From positions 248,001 through 312,000 of the forward strand of contig CM067584.1 of assembly GCA_034336665.1 (NCBI GenBank): a stretch of 64,000 nt of DNA, in the 5' to 3' direction. This stretch comes from Luscinia megarhynchos (lineage: Eukaryota; Chordata; Aves; Passeriformes; Turdidae). This document shows positions 39,680 through 51,300 of the stretch, piece after piece. The translations under genes and the position numbers were made by a program. The notes under the pieces were generated by a model that had not been told where the DNA came from, searched no databases, and was given only the letters and a program-made list of their open reading frames with translations. Each line of letters begins with the position of its first letter. The stretch's first letter is position 1.

Positions 39680-40796
39680 ACAGGAGGTGGTTGGAACAGG
39701 ACTGAGAACAGACAGGCCTCCTCCAGGGAATTCCTGGCTTGCCTGATCTAAGACAATAACAAGGCCTCATTTCACTGTAACTTTTCTTCCTTTCTTGGTA
39801 AATGTTTGCATTTGTGGTTTATTTTTTTTTAAATAATATATTTATAGAGCTTTGGTTCAAACGAGCAAATCTTGGGTTTGTAGCTGAGAAGGAGTTAAGG
39901 CTTGGAAGGTTTGGGTGGAGCAGGAGGGTGTGGCTGTCCTGGTGGACTGTTCTGGACCCTTGGGGGTGTGGGCAGAGCTGAGCTTTCCCTGGGAATGCAG
40001 GAAATTTCCCTGGGTTTGGCAGGAAGGGGGCTGAGCTGTCCCCTGGATCTGGGACCATCCTCCTCTCCAGAGACACTGGAGGTGCAGTGGGAATTGGGAA
40101 TCCCCTTGCCCGAGGAAGAGGATCTTGTACTAACCCAGCCCTGCACCTGCAGTGCTCTCACCTGCTGCTTCTGCAGTGCCTCTCACATTCCCTCCCTCCC
40201 TCTCTGACTGGGCAAATCAGATTTTTGTAACCAGTTAAACCAGAAACAGACTGGGAATGAGGAGTCAAGGAAGTGGCAGTTGTCTGTGGGAATGTGGGAG
40301 GTTCAGATTCCTCCAAAACTGCTGGAAGTAAATAAGTTTTAAAAAACGTTGAAGTTTCATTGAGCAATTCCTGCCAAGTGAGAGCAACTTTTAAATCACT
40401 TGGTTTGTTTTCACCCATTAAATAACCTTTAAAAACCACACTTCTTCATTTCTCCAAGGTTGGAAAGCCCACACTGGGATATTTGAAGTAACCTGGGGAG
40501 CAGTTTCCAGCCAGTTTTGTTGCTGGGTGGGCTCCAGCTGCAGCTGGGGGTTTGTTTTTTTCAGGGATCATGTCTGTTCCTTACTTGAGTTGTAGAAGTT
40601 GTGCTGCTGAGTTTATCACAGTCTGTGTTGCATTTCAGTCTGGGTTCATTTCTCTGCAGGCTTCTGTCCTGCTTTGCTCACTGAATCTAGTCAGAAATAG
40701 TTTGTACTTTATAGCTGCAAGTTTTATTGAATTCCTTTCCTTTATTTTGTCATACTTTTTTATTATTTAAAAACGAGAGCCCTAAAGATTGTAAAA

Positions 40797-40852
40797 CTTT
40801 TTTTGTTTGGTTTTTTGGTTTTTTTTGTTTTTTTTTGTTTTTTTTTTTTTGT
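40797..40852 (+). repeat. T-rich tract with G interruptions
   Basis: A run of T blocks separated by single or double G, inside the CDS2 3' UTR. Low-complexity sequence. Confidence 0.85.
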
Positions 40853-42814
40853 GATCAGATAGTGAAAACATCCCTGTTTACACCTCATGCAATGTTCCCA
40901 AGTACGAGGTGACTCTGATTTTCCTTCTTTCCATAGTTTGTGCACAGGAGAGAGAAACTTTACCTTATTTTAACCTGGGAAATGAGTGACAGGGAGACCT
41001 CATACAGAAGTACTTTGGTGTTTTCAAGCAGTTGCTGCCACAAACCTTTAGCCACAGACCCCCCATGTGAGACCTGCACCTGCTGCAAGCTGGCTTGGCA
41101 TCAACAGAAAATGAACCACCTGAAAATCCCCCAAATTCAGAACTTTTACTGCATATTCTCACTATGCCACTGCTTTCATTTACCCTCAATGTGTGTAGAC
41201 ACACAGCACAGGTCCCAAGCTCTCCTGCATTTCTGCTCTGCCTCCCTGAACTGAGCTGAGGTTTGTGTTTGATGGAAAGTACAGGCTGCAGAGAAGGCTC
41301 TGTTCTTACAAAGGATTCTCAATTGGTGCTGGCAAAGTTCTGCACTGAGCCAGTTCAGGATTGGCTTTGCTGTTCATACAGGTTTTTCCTGGTTCTGGAC
41401 ACTGTTCCCTTCCAGCTCTAATTAGGCAGAGGTATCTTTTCTGTCGATGGAACAAATTTTGGTCCAAGCCCCTGACACAGAAACTACAGGAGAGGATTGA
41501 GATACTTCCACCTGGCATTGCCCAGGGACAACATCTGGGCTGTGTTTAATGAGGCCCCTGCTAGGAGCACCCCTGGGAGCAGGGTGGAGGTGCCAGGGTT
41601 TGCTTTGCCCTGGAGGCTATTCCAGCTGCTGCTGCTCTGGATTCTCCCTGCCCATTGCCAAAATCCCTTCTTGTGGCTCTTGGGCCACAGGCAGAAGTGA
41701 CAGTGTTGATAAATATTACAAAGGTGTGCTCTGTTGATAGAAATTTCTTTGGTGGGTCTGTAGTCTCCTGCTTTAAACCTTTTGTTCCTCTTCTGTTGTC
41801 ATCAGTAGGGCAAAGCTTTGCTGCAGGCTCTGGTTTGGGGCAGCTCTGGGCCTTTCCTGAGGGTGTCAATGCTGGGTGTGAGCACTGGGGGGCAAAGCAG
41901 TTCCACAGAGTAGCTGCAGGAGCAGCAGCAGCTCTGCCTGTGGGTGGCTTCCCTGGTCAGACAATTCCCTGGTCAGAAATGTCCTGATCACCTTTTTTTC
42001 CTTCTTCCTCCCTTCCAAACCTGGGCTGCTCCTCACAGGGAGAGCTGCCTGGGAAGGGTTTCCTGCATGGAAAAAAACCCCTTAAAACTCACTAAAGTGA
42101 ATGGGAACAGGGGTGCAGGGAGGAGGAAGGGAGGGAGGTGGGATTGGGATTGCACTCCCAGGATCAGGAGTTGGATCCTGGGTTTGGGTTGGGGGGAGCC
42201 TTAAAATCTTGTTCCACCTCCTTTGCCATGGGCAGGGAATCTCACCTCCAAGTCTGATCCTGAGCACTGCCAGGGATGGGAGGTTGTGACTCCCTGAGTA
42301 AAGATGAAAAGCTGCTGTTCCTGCCTTTGGCTGTTTCTGAGGGTGGAGCTGCTGCCCAGGTGGCCCTGCAGCTCTCGGGAATTTGGATGTGAAGGGGCAG
42401 AGTTACCCCAGGGATGGGGGGAAGTTCTGCAGCTGCAGGGCTCGAGCTCAGCATGGCACAAGGAATGGATCCCAGCGAGCTCCTGCAGCAGGGAAGCTCC
42501 AAAGGGAAGAGCAGAGCAGGGAAGGGGAGGTGGGGCAGCTGGGATTGGGGTGTGACAGGAAGGGTTTGCCTGGTGTAGGGTCACAGCCAGGGAGGTGAGA
42601 TGTCCATGGGGATGGCCCTGGGCAGGACACTAGGCATCCCCAGCATTTGTTTTTTAGGGGCTGCTTGGGTTTGGACATGGGTCTGACCCACAGCTGGGCA
42701 CCTGGGGAGACCTGGGTAGGAATTTGATTTTCCCTGCCTGCTTCTAGCCCAGGTGAGAGGCAGGGGGGAAGCACCAGACCTGGGTTCTGCAGCCATGCTG
42801 TGGGATCAGCGTGG

Positions 42815-43125
42815 TTAAACCAAATTCCCTGGGTTAAACCGAATTTCCTGGGTTAAACACAATTCCTGGGTTAAACCCACATTCCCAGGGTTAAACAGAA
42901 TTCCTGGGTTAAACCCACATTTCCTGTGTTAAACCCACATTCCTGGGTTAAACACAATTCCCTGGATTAAACCCACATTTCCTGTGTTAAACCCACATTC
43001 CTGGGTTAAACACAATTCCCTGGATTAAACCCACATTCCCAGGGTTAAACACAATTCCCAGGGTTAAACCCACATTCCCAGGGTTAAATAGAATTCCTGG
43101 GTTGAACCCACATTCCGTGGGCTCA
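42815..43125 (+). repeat. About 20-bp tandem repeat in the CDS2 3' UTR
   Basis: About fifteen units near 'gggttaaacccacattcct', alternating with 'gggttaaacacaattccct'. The palindromic TTAA core and mixed acc/aca variants make it imperfect. Confidence 0.9.
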
Positions 43126-43561
43126 GCAGTGCCCCTGAGCTGAGGGGCAGCTCTTGGAGCTGGGATCCTGCAGCAATCCCCAAAAGCCTGGCTGTGGAGT
43201 CCCAGTGTCCCATTCCAGGGAATGTCCCCTGTGTGCAGGGAGCCCCCAGGCCTGGCTGGGCAGGGGTCCTGCCCTCTGTCCCTTCCCCTCAGTGGGGTGG
43301 GAGCAGGGCAGGGCAGTGTGGGCCCATCCAGCCCCCCCTGGCACAGCTCAGTCCCAAAAAGCAGCACCTGGGAGCCCCGGTGGCAGCTCTGTGCTCCTGC
43401 AATCCCTGTCCCACCACCGGCTTCTTTCTCTGTGCATTGTTCTTTTGATTCCAGTTTTAGCTACACAGTGTAGAGTTGCCTTCCTTTGACTGAACGTTCG
43501 AATGTGAAATATTGTATATTTTAAAGTATTTACCCTATTTATATACTGTATGTTACTGTTA

Positions 43562-43567
43562 AATAAA
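43562..43567 (+). terminator. CDS2: CDS2 polyadenylation signal
   Basis: AATAAA inside 'gttaaataaagataaattcc', preceded by AT-rich 'ttgtatattttaaagtatt' that resembles the conserved end of vertebrate long 3' UTRs and followed by a GT-rich stretch. Confidence 0.72.
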
Positions 43568-43585
43568 GATAAATTCCATTATTGG

Positions 43586-44559
43586 GGGAGGAGTTTCATT
43601 CAGCGCCGTGGGATGCTCCAAGCTCCCATTCCCCCATTCCCTGCCCTGTAGTTCTTCCTAAGGGATTTTCTGGAGAGCAGAGCTGGCTGTGGCAAGGACT
43701 GGAGCTGAGCATGAACATTCCCTGTGGGATTTGTGTGACCCCAGGCTCATCCTGATCAATGATGAGGGAAGTGTTGGCACTGCTCCCCCCTGCAAAATCA
43801 GCTCGTTTTACCTGAAGATTTCATTGGGAATGTGAAAAATCCTTGTGAGTTCCACTTGCCCTAAGTTATTCCTTCATTTCAGCCCTTTCTCCTGACTTGC
43901 TGGGGGTCATGAGGGCAGAATCCTCTGTTTACCCAGCAAGATGCTATTTTTAGCTCTGGTGTTATTTTGTCTGTTTTTTTTTTACTTATCAGCTAAGCCA
44001 AAGCAGCCCCTCAGCTGCCTCTCAGGGCTTCCTGTCGCTGCGTGGGCACTGCAGACAAATTCAGCCTCCAGCAGCAGCAGAGCTGGATGGAAACCATCGA
44101 GGTGACTGCAGCCCCAGCTCCCACACTCGCAGGGGCAGCAATATTCAATATTCAGCAAGATGTGAAGCAAGGTGAGGACTGGCCAGTCCTTTGGGGGTAA
44201 ATCTGCCAGAGAAGGACCCTGGGGTGCTCAGGCAGCTGTGACACAGGCACTGGGACCATGTGTGACAGTGCCAGGCAGAGATGGCACAGCCCAGCCCACT
44301 GCCAGCCCTTCAGCCAGGGCTCCCCCTGCTTCCCCCCCATCCTGTGCCAATTTAATTTGGTAAACCTGGAAAAGTGCAGATTCCCAGTGGGAATTCTGGT
44401 GCTGGCTGTGCTCCAGCCCCAGGCAGAGCCTCAAACCCAGGCTGCCTCCCTGTGACCTACTGTGTGAGATCCTGATGGGAGGGATGAGAAAACCAACTTC
44501 AGGGGTAGAGATTTGCCTTTTTTAGGTGCTGCTGAGGCGTGGAAGGCTTAAATTGGATA
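43586..44559. other. Intergenic, nothing recognised
   Basis: Between the CDS2 end and the first CR1. No exon, RNA gene or clear repeat is seen. Confidence 0.5.
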
Positions 44560-44765
44560 CTGGGAAGGAATTGTTCCCTGTGAGGGTGGGCAGGGGCTGG
44601 GCTGGAATTCCCAGAGCAGCTGTGGCTGCCCCTGGATCCCTGAAAGTGCCCAAGGCCAGGCTGAGCTGGACAGCAGCCTGGGACCGTGGAAGGTGTGGAA
44701 AGGGATGGAACTGGATCATTCCTCAGGTGCCTTCCAAACCAAACCAGTCTGGAATTCCATGGTTC
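44560..44765 (+). mobile_element. CR1 LINE fragment
   Basis: Sense CR1: 'aggaattgttccctgtgag', 'ggaattcccagagcagctgt', 'gctgcccctggatccctg', 'gcccaaggccaggctg'. The following 44770-45060 may be a second, more diverged CR1 or LTR piece. Confidence 0.85.
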
Positions 44766-45089
44766 AGCTCAGGAACAGGCTGCCCTGAGGGGTGGCTAAG
44801 AAAAAATCCCATCTGGTGTTGTCCTTCCCCAGTTCTGCCAGGTCCCTGAGCAGCAGGGGGCTGAAGCAGCTCTGGGGGGCTCCCAGGGGCTGTTCTGGGG
44901 TACCAGGGAGGGCTGAGCTCTGTGGTGTGAGCACAGCCTTGGGCTGAGCTGCAGTTTTGGGCTCAAGCAGAGTTTCCGTTCTGGAGGAGGGGACGGGGGC
45001 GCGTGACATCCTGCCCTGGGAAAGGGCTGCAGAGACTGCAGAGGGCAAAGTGGGGGAGCTCCTGGAGCTGCTTCTCTGTGGGAGAGGCT

Positions 45090-45500
45090 GCCTGGAGCAG
45101 AGTGCGGGCAGAGTTCAATGAACAGAACAGGGATTTATGGAAAGCTTTCTAAGGATTCACCTTGGGCAGTGCAAGAGCCCAGCCGTGGCTCCACCCAAGA
45201 AGGACTCAGAGTCACGAGTTTCACACTTTTATCCTTTCGGGTCCATTCCCACACTGGGGTTCATTGTCCAGTTCCAGCTCCAGGTCCTGCAGTCCCACCC
45301 TCCCAGATTCTCTCCTCAATTCTCTCTGTTTGCACTTTTTGGGGCTGGAGCTGCAGCGTGTCCTTGGCTCTGGGGCTGGAACAGGATTGTTTTTGTGACT
45401 GAGCTGGGAGCAGAACTTGTAACACTTTGTGTGGAGTTCAGAGTCACACAATAAAGCAGTGCAGAATCTGGAAAATATAAACGCTAAACCTAAGGCATTA
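45090..45500 (-). mobile_element. LTR-like repeat, family L3, copy A
   Basis: One of three clearly related copies (also 52030-52740 and 57725-58090). Shared blocks are 'ctggagcagag', 'acagggattta', 'ggattcaccttgggcagtgc', 'tcacacttttatc', 'ctggggttcattgtccagtt' and 'gtgtggagttcagagtcaca'. The plus-strand TTTAT near the left end is a polyadenylation-like signal in reverse, so the element is probably an LTR on the minus strand. It has no coding content. Confidence 0.72.
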
Positions 45501-46189
45501 CTTAGCTCTCTGCAAATATTACTAAGAGTTAAAAGTGGTGTTTAATCCCGGTTTTACTCAGGGCCCTCTGCTTGGGGTACAACAGAAATGGAGCCACTTG
45601 AGCAGTTTGGGTCCAGAGCAGGGTTCTGGGTTAATCTTGTCAGGCTGGGGGAACATCCTGGGCTGCTCTGCTGTGAAATTCCATGCTGTCATATTCTCTG
45701 CACTTTGGGCAGTGGAATCTCTGAGCTGGGCATCTCTGAGCTGGCTCCAGAGAAACAAAGTCGTTTTTCAGCTGTAATTAACCCAAATTAAACCCAAATT
45801 AATAAACCCCAGAAAGCTCCAGGCACCCAGCACAGGCTCCAGCCCTTTCCTTTCCACAGTTTAAGTTACAGCACTGAATGAAATCCCCTTGCAGTGGTTC
45901 CTGGGCACATGCTGGGCTGGGAATCACAACAGGAATCACAACGTCCTTGTTCATCCCCCTGCTCTGTTCCTGCTTTTGCTCAGGGCAGTTTCCCTCTGCA
46001 TCCTGGGCTTTCCCAGGGTGGGAGAGATGGGGCTGGGGGCTCCCCCAGGCCTTGGGGGGACCTGCTGTGGCTGGGAGCTCAGAGCAGCTCCCATCAGTTG
46101 TGAGATTTGGTGGATGTAGTAAACTGAACAAGTTTGGGCCACAGTGACATGTCTGAACAAGTCCAAGCCTTAGTCTGTATTTAGCTACA

Positions 46190-46640
46190 TTTAGCTGTTT
46201 TTCTGCATATTTTACTGCCTAGTTGTTTTTCTGCATATTTTACTGTTTCTTCACATGCTTAGCTGTATATTTCTTAGTTTAAACCAATGTTTATAACAAG
46301 TGCACAAAATGAGCCATTTTTAAGTGTTTTTCTACAACTTTTTAAAACCCTTCAAGGCCGCTAAAACATAAATTGTGCTAAATAAAAAAAAACCCCAAAA
46401 GCTAAAAAAGAAAAGGCTAAAATTAAAAAAACCAAAATAAAAGTAAAGTTCTAAACAACCACCAATCATTGTACCTGAAGGGCTCATGCAAGGTGCATGA
46501 ACAACATAAAAGCACCAATCAAGAACTGCATAATCATGTGAACAGTAATCTTAAAATGTATAACTAGAGCTAAAAATAAACAACAAATCAACTTCTGCAT
46601 AATCATATTAATTTGCTGTCAAAAGTCCTGTTTCTCCCAC
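46190..46640. other. AT-rich intergenic stretch
   Basis: Contains a short direct duplication ('tttttctgcatattttactg' twice near 46200-46245) and A-rich runs near 46380-46440. Could be part of a decayed element; no gene is seen. Confidence 0.5.
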
Positions 46641-46799
46641 AGGTGGAATTCATTTCCTGAGCTTGGGCACGGTGGGGATGCAAAGCTTTGGGAGAGCAAA
46701 ACTGCAACTGCTCCAGCTCTGCCTGCTTTTAGCATTGCCAGCTTTTAGGGTATTTGTGAAATTTAAGTTAAAATTAGTTCAGGTTAAATAAATTCAGGT

Positions 46800-46988
46800 A
46801 AGATATAAGGAGGGAATTGTTCCCTGGGAGGTGGGGAGGCCCTGGCACAGGTTCCTAGAGAAACTGTGGCTGCCCCCGGATCCTTGGAAGCGTCCAAGGT
46901 CAGGCTGGACAGGGCTGGGAGCAGCCTGGGACAGGGGAAGGTGTCCCTGGCATGGCACAGGTGGCACTGATGGGCTTTAAGGTCCCAC
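46800..46988 (+). mobile_element. CR1 LINE fragment
   Basis: Sense CR1: 'gggaattgttccctgggag', 'gctgcccccggatccttg', 'gtccaaggtcaggctgg' and 'gaaggtgtccctggcatgg'. It is cut at 46988 by the start of the LTR below. Confidence 0.85.
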
Positions 46989-47692
46989 TGTCCTGGTTTG
47001 AAGGACAGGTGTCTGCCAATAAAGGCAGAAGTTTCTCTTTGAAATGGAGAAGGTAAACCCCCTCCCTCCAAATTATAATTTTGAAATTAAGGGGCTCTCA
47101 GGCAAAAATAGGGGAATTAGGAATAACAGTTCTTTACTGGGAAAATTAAAATAGAAATACAGTATTACACAGAACAATCCCAGAACACTGCCAGAGTCAG
47201 AATCCAAGCTGACACCCGTCAGTCAGTCAGGGTGTTGGCAGCAGTCCCATTCAATGGTGGCTGCATCCTCCTGCAGTGGCAGATGTGGTTCAGCTGGAGC
47301 AGTGCTCCTGTAGAAGGTGCAGTTTCCTCTGAAGCTCCAGGGATGATGTGGAAAGGTCTGGTTTTCCCCTGGAATCCAGTGGAAAGAAGGTGCCTTGGTG
47401 TCCAAAATCTCAGTTTTTATCTGGGTAGGAAATATTTGGCTCCTCCCCCTGGGTGGAGCATCTTCCATGGGATGATGTAATTTTATCAGTCATGCCCTGG
47501 GACTCAATGGCCATTATCAGGAGATATCTCCTGGAGGGAGGATGGGCTGTGGAAAGATAAAGATGATTGCCCCAGCTGGTTTAAAGCTGGCCCATTAGCA
47601 GATAATATGTGCCAGGAGATCAGGGTCACTGCCCCACCCGGCTGCAGCAGATGGGGACAGAATTCACATTTCTGGCCACATCAACCCAACAC
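46989..47692. mobile_element. ERVL-type solo LTR (about 700 bp)
   Basis: Starts TGTCCTGGTTTGAAGGACAG, a motif I associate with abundant passerine ERVL-type LTRs, and ends AACCCAACA, inside a CR1 fragment. Both termini are TG...CA. The sense direction is probably minus, since TTTACT/TTTATT-type reversed polyadenylation-like sequence is near the left. No internal genes. The target duplication is not clear because the right flank is CCAAC-rich. Confidence 0.72.
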
Positions 47693-48337
47693 ACCCAACC
47701 CAACCCAACCCCTTCCATGACTCCAAGATCCCTTGGTCTCACTGCTCTGATTTCCATGGCCTTTCCTCCCACAGCTGCCTCATTTCATCCCCATTTGGCT
47801 TTTCTTTCACCACTGTAAAAACCTTCCATCAGCCGTGGGACAATCAGGAGAAATCAGAGCCCCCAGTGCCATCAGGGGCACAGACTCCCACTGAGCTCAC
47901 ACCTGAGCTCTGCCCCTGAGCAGAACCTTGCCCAGGGCCCTGGCTGGGCTGTTCCTGCTCAGAGCAGTTTCAGAGCCCCGGGAGGACTCGCAGAGCTGCT
48001 GCCACCACTTCCTCAAATGCCCCGAGCGGCGCGTGGGGAGCGGCCCTGGGCTGGGCTGCGTCCCCTGAGCCAGCACGGGGCACAGCCAGGGCAGCACACC
48101 TGGCATCACCTGAGAGCAGCCCGGGCAGCCCGAGCTGGGCAGGAAAGCAGGGCAGGAAAGGACTTTTCTGGGGTTTTGCACAGCTGCTCTCAGAGCAGGA
48201 AGCTCCGCTGGCACAGCAACCCTCGCCGAGCCGCTGCTCTTTGGGGGAACCCCACGGGACATCAGGGCCTGCTTCCACACCAACTCAAGCTCACCTTGAA
48301 GAAAAAACATAAAAAATCCAATCCTTCCTGATCTATA
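47693..48337 (+). promoter_or_regulatory. Region upstream of the ARHGAP25 start codon
   Basis: Should include the ARHGAP25 5' UTR and promoter if this coding exon is the first exon. GC content rises near 48000-48250, but no TATA box, CpG island of normal size or splice site decides the start. A leukocyte-type promoter without a CpG island would fit the known expression of the gene; this is inference. Confidence 0.35.
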
Positions 48338-51300
48338 ATGTCCCTCAAGCTGCCACGGAACTGGGATTTCAACCTGAAGATGGATGCTGCAAAAATAGGT
48401 CAGTGAGTGTTCTTTTGTGCCCTCTGTGCTGTGTGGGTGCAGGGCTGGGCAGGGCTGGGGGTGGCTCTGGCCAAGCCCAGCTGAGATTTTGGCTCTGGCA
48501 CCTGGGGGGGTCTTGGCCCCCAAGTGCCACTTTGGAGAGAGAGCAGATGTTTTGCAAATGATTTGCCAGAAGTGATTTATAGAGCTGTGGGAGCAGGGGG
48601 ACAGGGCTGCTGCCCCCCAAAATCCAGGCTTGGGAGGGTTTAAACCAGCCAGGCTCGTTGTGGTGGCACAAACCCTGCAGGAGGGGAGGCTCAGCCCGGG
48701 GATGTGGCTCAGACCACCCTGGCTCAGGTGTCCCAGCCCCTCTGACATCAGTGGTTTCCTCTTGGGGTGCTGAGGAGCTCCTGGCACCTCCTGAGCCCCT
48801 ACTGCCCCTGGCCAGGCTCTGCAGGGCTCTCACCCACCCCAGGATCCTCCTCCAGCATGGAAACCATGGCAGAACTCCTTTGGGAAGGGCTGTGGGGTCC
48901 CTGGTGGGCTCTGAGCACAGAACCCCAGAGCCTGGGGTGGGTCAGGCATTTAGGGTGGATTTGGGGTGGTGCTGCTGTGTCAGGGAGGGCTGCAGGGCCC
49001 AGCCTTGTGAGCTCAGGCCATCCATGTTCCTGGCACTGGTGCCAAAATGTGGCCAGGGTCACTCTGGGGCTGGATTTGTCCCGGAGCAGAGGTTGGACCC
49101 AGCTGCTCTCTGCCAGGCAGGGGTGGTCTGGCTGGATTTTCCTGCAAAGGCAACTTGGATTTGTGTCTGAAGCCACTTTTATCAGGGTGGCCAAACCATT
49201 CCCAAGCACACAAAGCCCCAAATGAAGGGATGGAAGCCCCAAAAGGAGGAATGAAAATCCCAGATGAAGGAATAAAAGCTCCAAATGAAGGAGTAAAAGC
49301 CCCAAATGGAGGAATGAAAATCCCAGGTGAAGGGATGGAAGCCCCAAATGGAGGAATGAAAGCCCCAAATGCAAGATGAGAGCTGGGATGGCCCAGAAAC
49401 TCGAGCTGGGCAGAGGCTCAGTGCCATCTCCACACTCTGGGGGAGAAATCCCCTGGAATCATCACAGAGGGATCCTGGACTCCTGAACTGCTCATTCTTA
49501 GGATAATTAATATTTTTTTTGCCCAGAGGCTGTGGAGCAGTGGGTGAAGTCAATCAGCAGATCAGGAAAAAACGGCTGGGGGAGTCACCAAGGGTTCTGG
49601 GGAGATGGGACAGAGGCTTTGACCTGTGTTGGTACCAGGAATTGCTGTTTTTCATGGAAATCTGCTTGTGATGAAATCCCTGATGCTTTTTGCAGCTGCT
49701 GGATGAGTGTGTGAGTTTGTGTGTTTGTGTGTTTGTGTGTGTGCACTGTCTCCAAGGCTGCTGTGACTTGGTTTGCAGAAATGTAAAGTCACATTTCTGA
49801 ATCTTTGCAATATTTGCAAATTGCCTCCGCCCTCGTTGGCTCCTCCTGGCCTGGGGACGCTTCCCCCTCCTCACCCCAGCGTTTGGAAACCCCAGAGAAC
49901 TGCAGGGCTCTTTATTTCAGTGGAACAGAGATTGCCTGGTGAAGTCTTTCACTGGTTTTTCATTGCCCGGGTCCCTCCCCTGGGGCAGGGGGTGCTGGGG
50001 GTCCTGCCCAGGACAGGGCTCTGCCCAGGGGCACTGTTGGTGGTGGCCCCTCTTCCCTTCCTCCTGCCACACTTTGGCTGCTGTTTTTGGGGAGAGGGCA
50101 GCAGGACACAGGCAGCTCTCCCTGCTGGGGGTGCTGGGGCTGCAGGGGGAGCCGTGAGGATGTTTTGGAGGAAATGCCCAACCCAGAGGCTGTTAGTGCA
50201 GGAAACGCTTTGGGGGCACCACCAAGGGGGTTTCTTGTTTTGGGGGATTTGGGGAGGGGAAGTGGGGACACCCCTAAACTGAGCCAAGAGTTTTCCACCT
50301 CAGGAAATCCCCACGTGCAGACCCAGGGAGGCCGAATTCCCCTCAGCCAGGGCATCATTTTTGCCTTGCAGCTGTAAATGCAAACTCTGCCCAGCTGGGC
50401 TGGCCCTGGGGGGCTGCAGTGCCTGGTCCAGAGGCAGAAATCCCATCTGGATGTGATCCCTGCAAGGCTTTTGCTGTCACAGAGGTTTGGAGATGCCACA
50501 GGGCCGTGCCACCAGCCCTGGCACCATGCAAAGGGGACAGGGACACTGCTCTGCCCAGTGCCAATCCACAATGGTGGTTCTTCCATCCTTGGAGACTTTC
50601 TAGCCCCATAAATGTGAGTTCTGCCCCACCGGGCCCACCAGGCTGTCCCAGAGCAAAGCTGTGACCTCCAAATTGTTCGGGTCACTCTGCTGCACTGGGG
50701 AGGGCACAAAACCCAAACAGTCCCATCAGAAACAAACCAACGGCCCAAAAAACAGCACTAATGATTTTGTTCTCACTTGCAAGACAATTCCTCCCACGCA
50801 GGAAAACGGAAGCAGCGACTGCAGCCACTTCCTTTGTGAACTGGGGCCAGTGCTCACAGCAGAGCTCGGGGCCGAGAGCCTCTGCTGTGTCGGTCTGTCC
50901 CACTCCTGTGTCTGTCTGTCCCACTCCTGTGTCCCTCTGTCCCCTCTGCTGTGTGCCTGTGTCCCCACTCCTGTGTCCCTGTGTCCCCACTCCTGTGTCC
51001 CTCTGTCCCCTCTGCTGTGTCCCTCTGTCCCCTCATCCAGTGTCTCTCTCTGTCCCCACTCCCTGTGTCCCCATTCCGTGTCCCTGCCCCCATTCCCTGT
51101 GTCCCTGTCCTCACAGTTGTGTCCCCACACCCAGTGTCCCCATTCCCTGTCCCCATTCCCCGTGTCCCTCTGTGTTCCTACACCCAGTGTCCCCATTCCC
51201 TGTCTCCATTCCCTGTCCCCATTCCCTGTGTCTCTGTCCCATTCTGTTTCTCTGTCCACATTCCCTGTCCCCACAGCCATGTCCCCATTCCGTGTGTCCC

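Larger units (their letters stand above)
39680..43585 (+). other. CDS2: CDS2 3' untranslated region
   Basis: About 3.9 kb from the stop to the polyadenylation signal at 43562. Mammalian CDS2 also has a multi-kilobase 3' UTR. It contains a T-rich tract near 40.8 kb and a TTAAACC repeat near 43 kb. No other gene is seen in it. Earlier polyadenylation cannot be ruled out (AT-rich 'aaataatatatttatag' near 39830). Confidence 0.65.
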
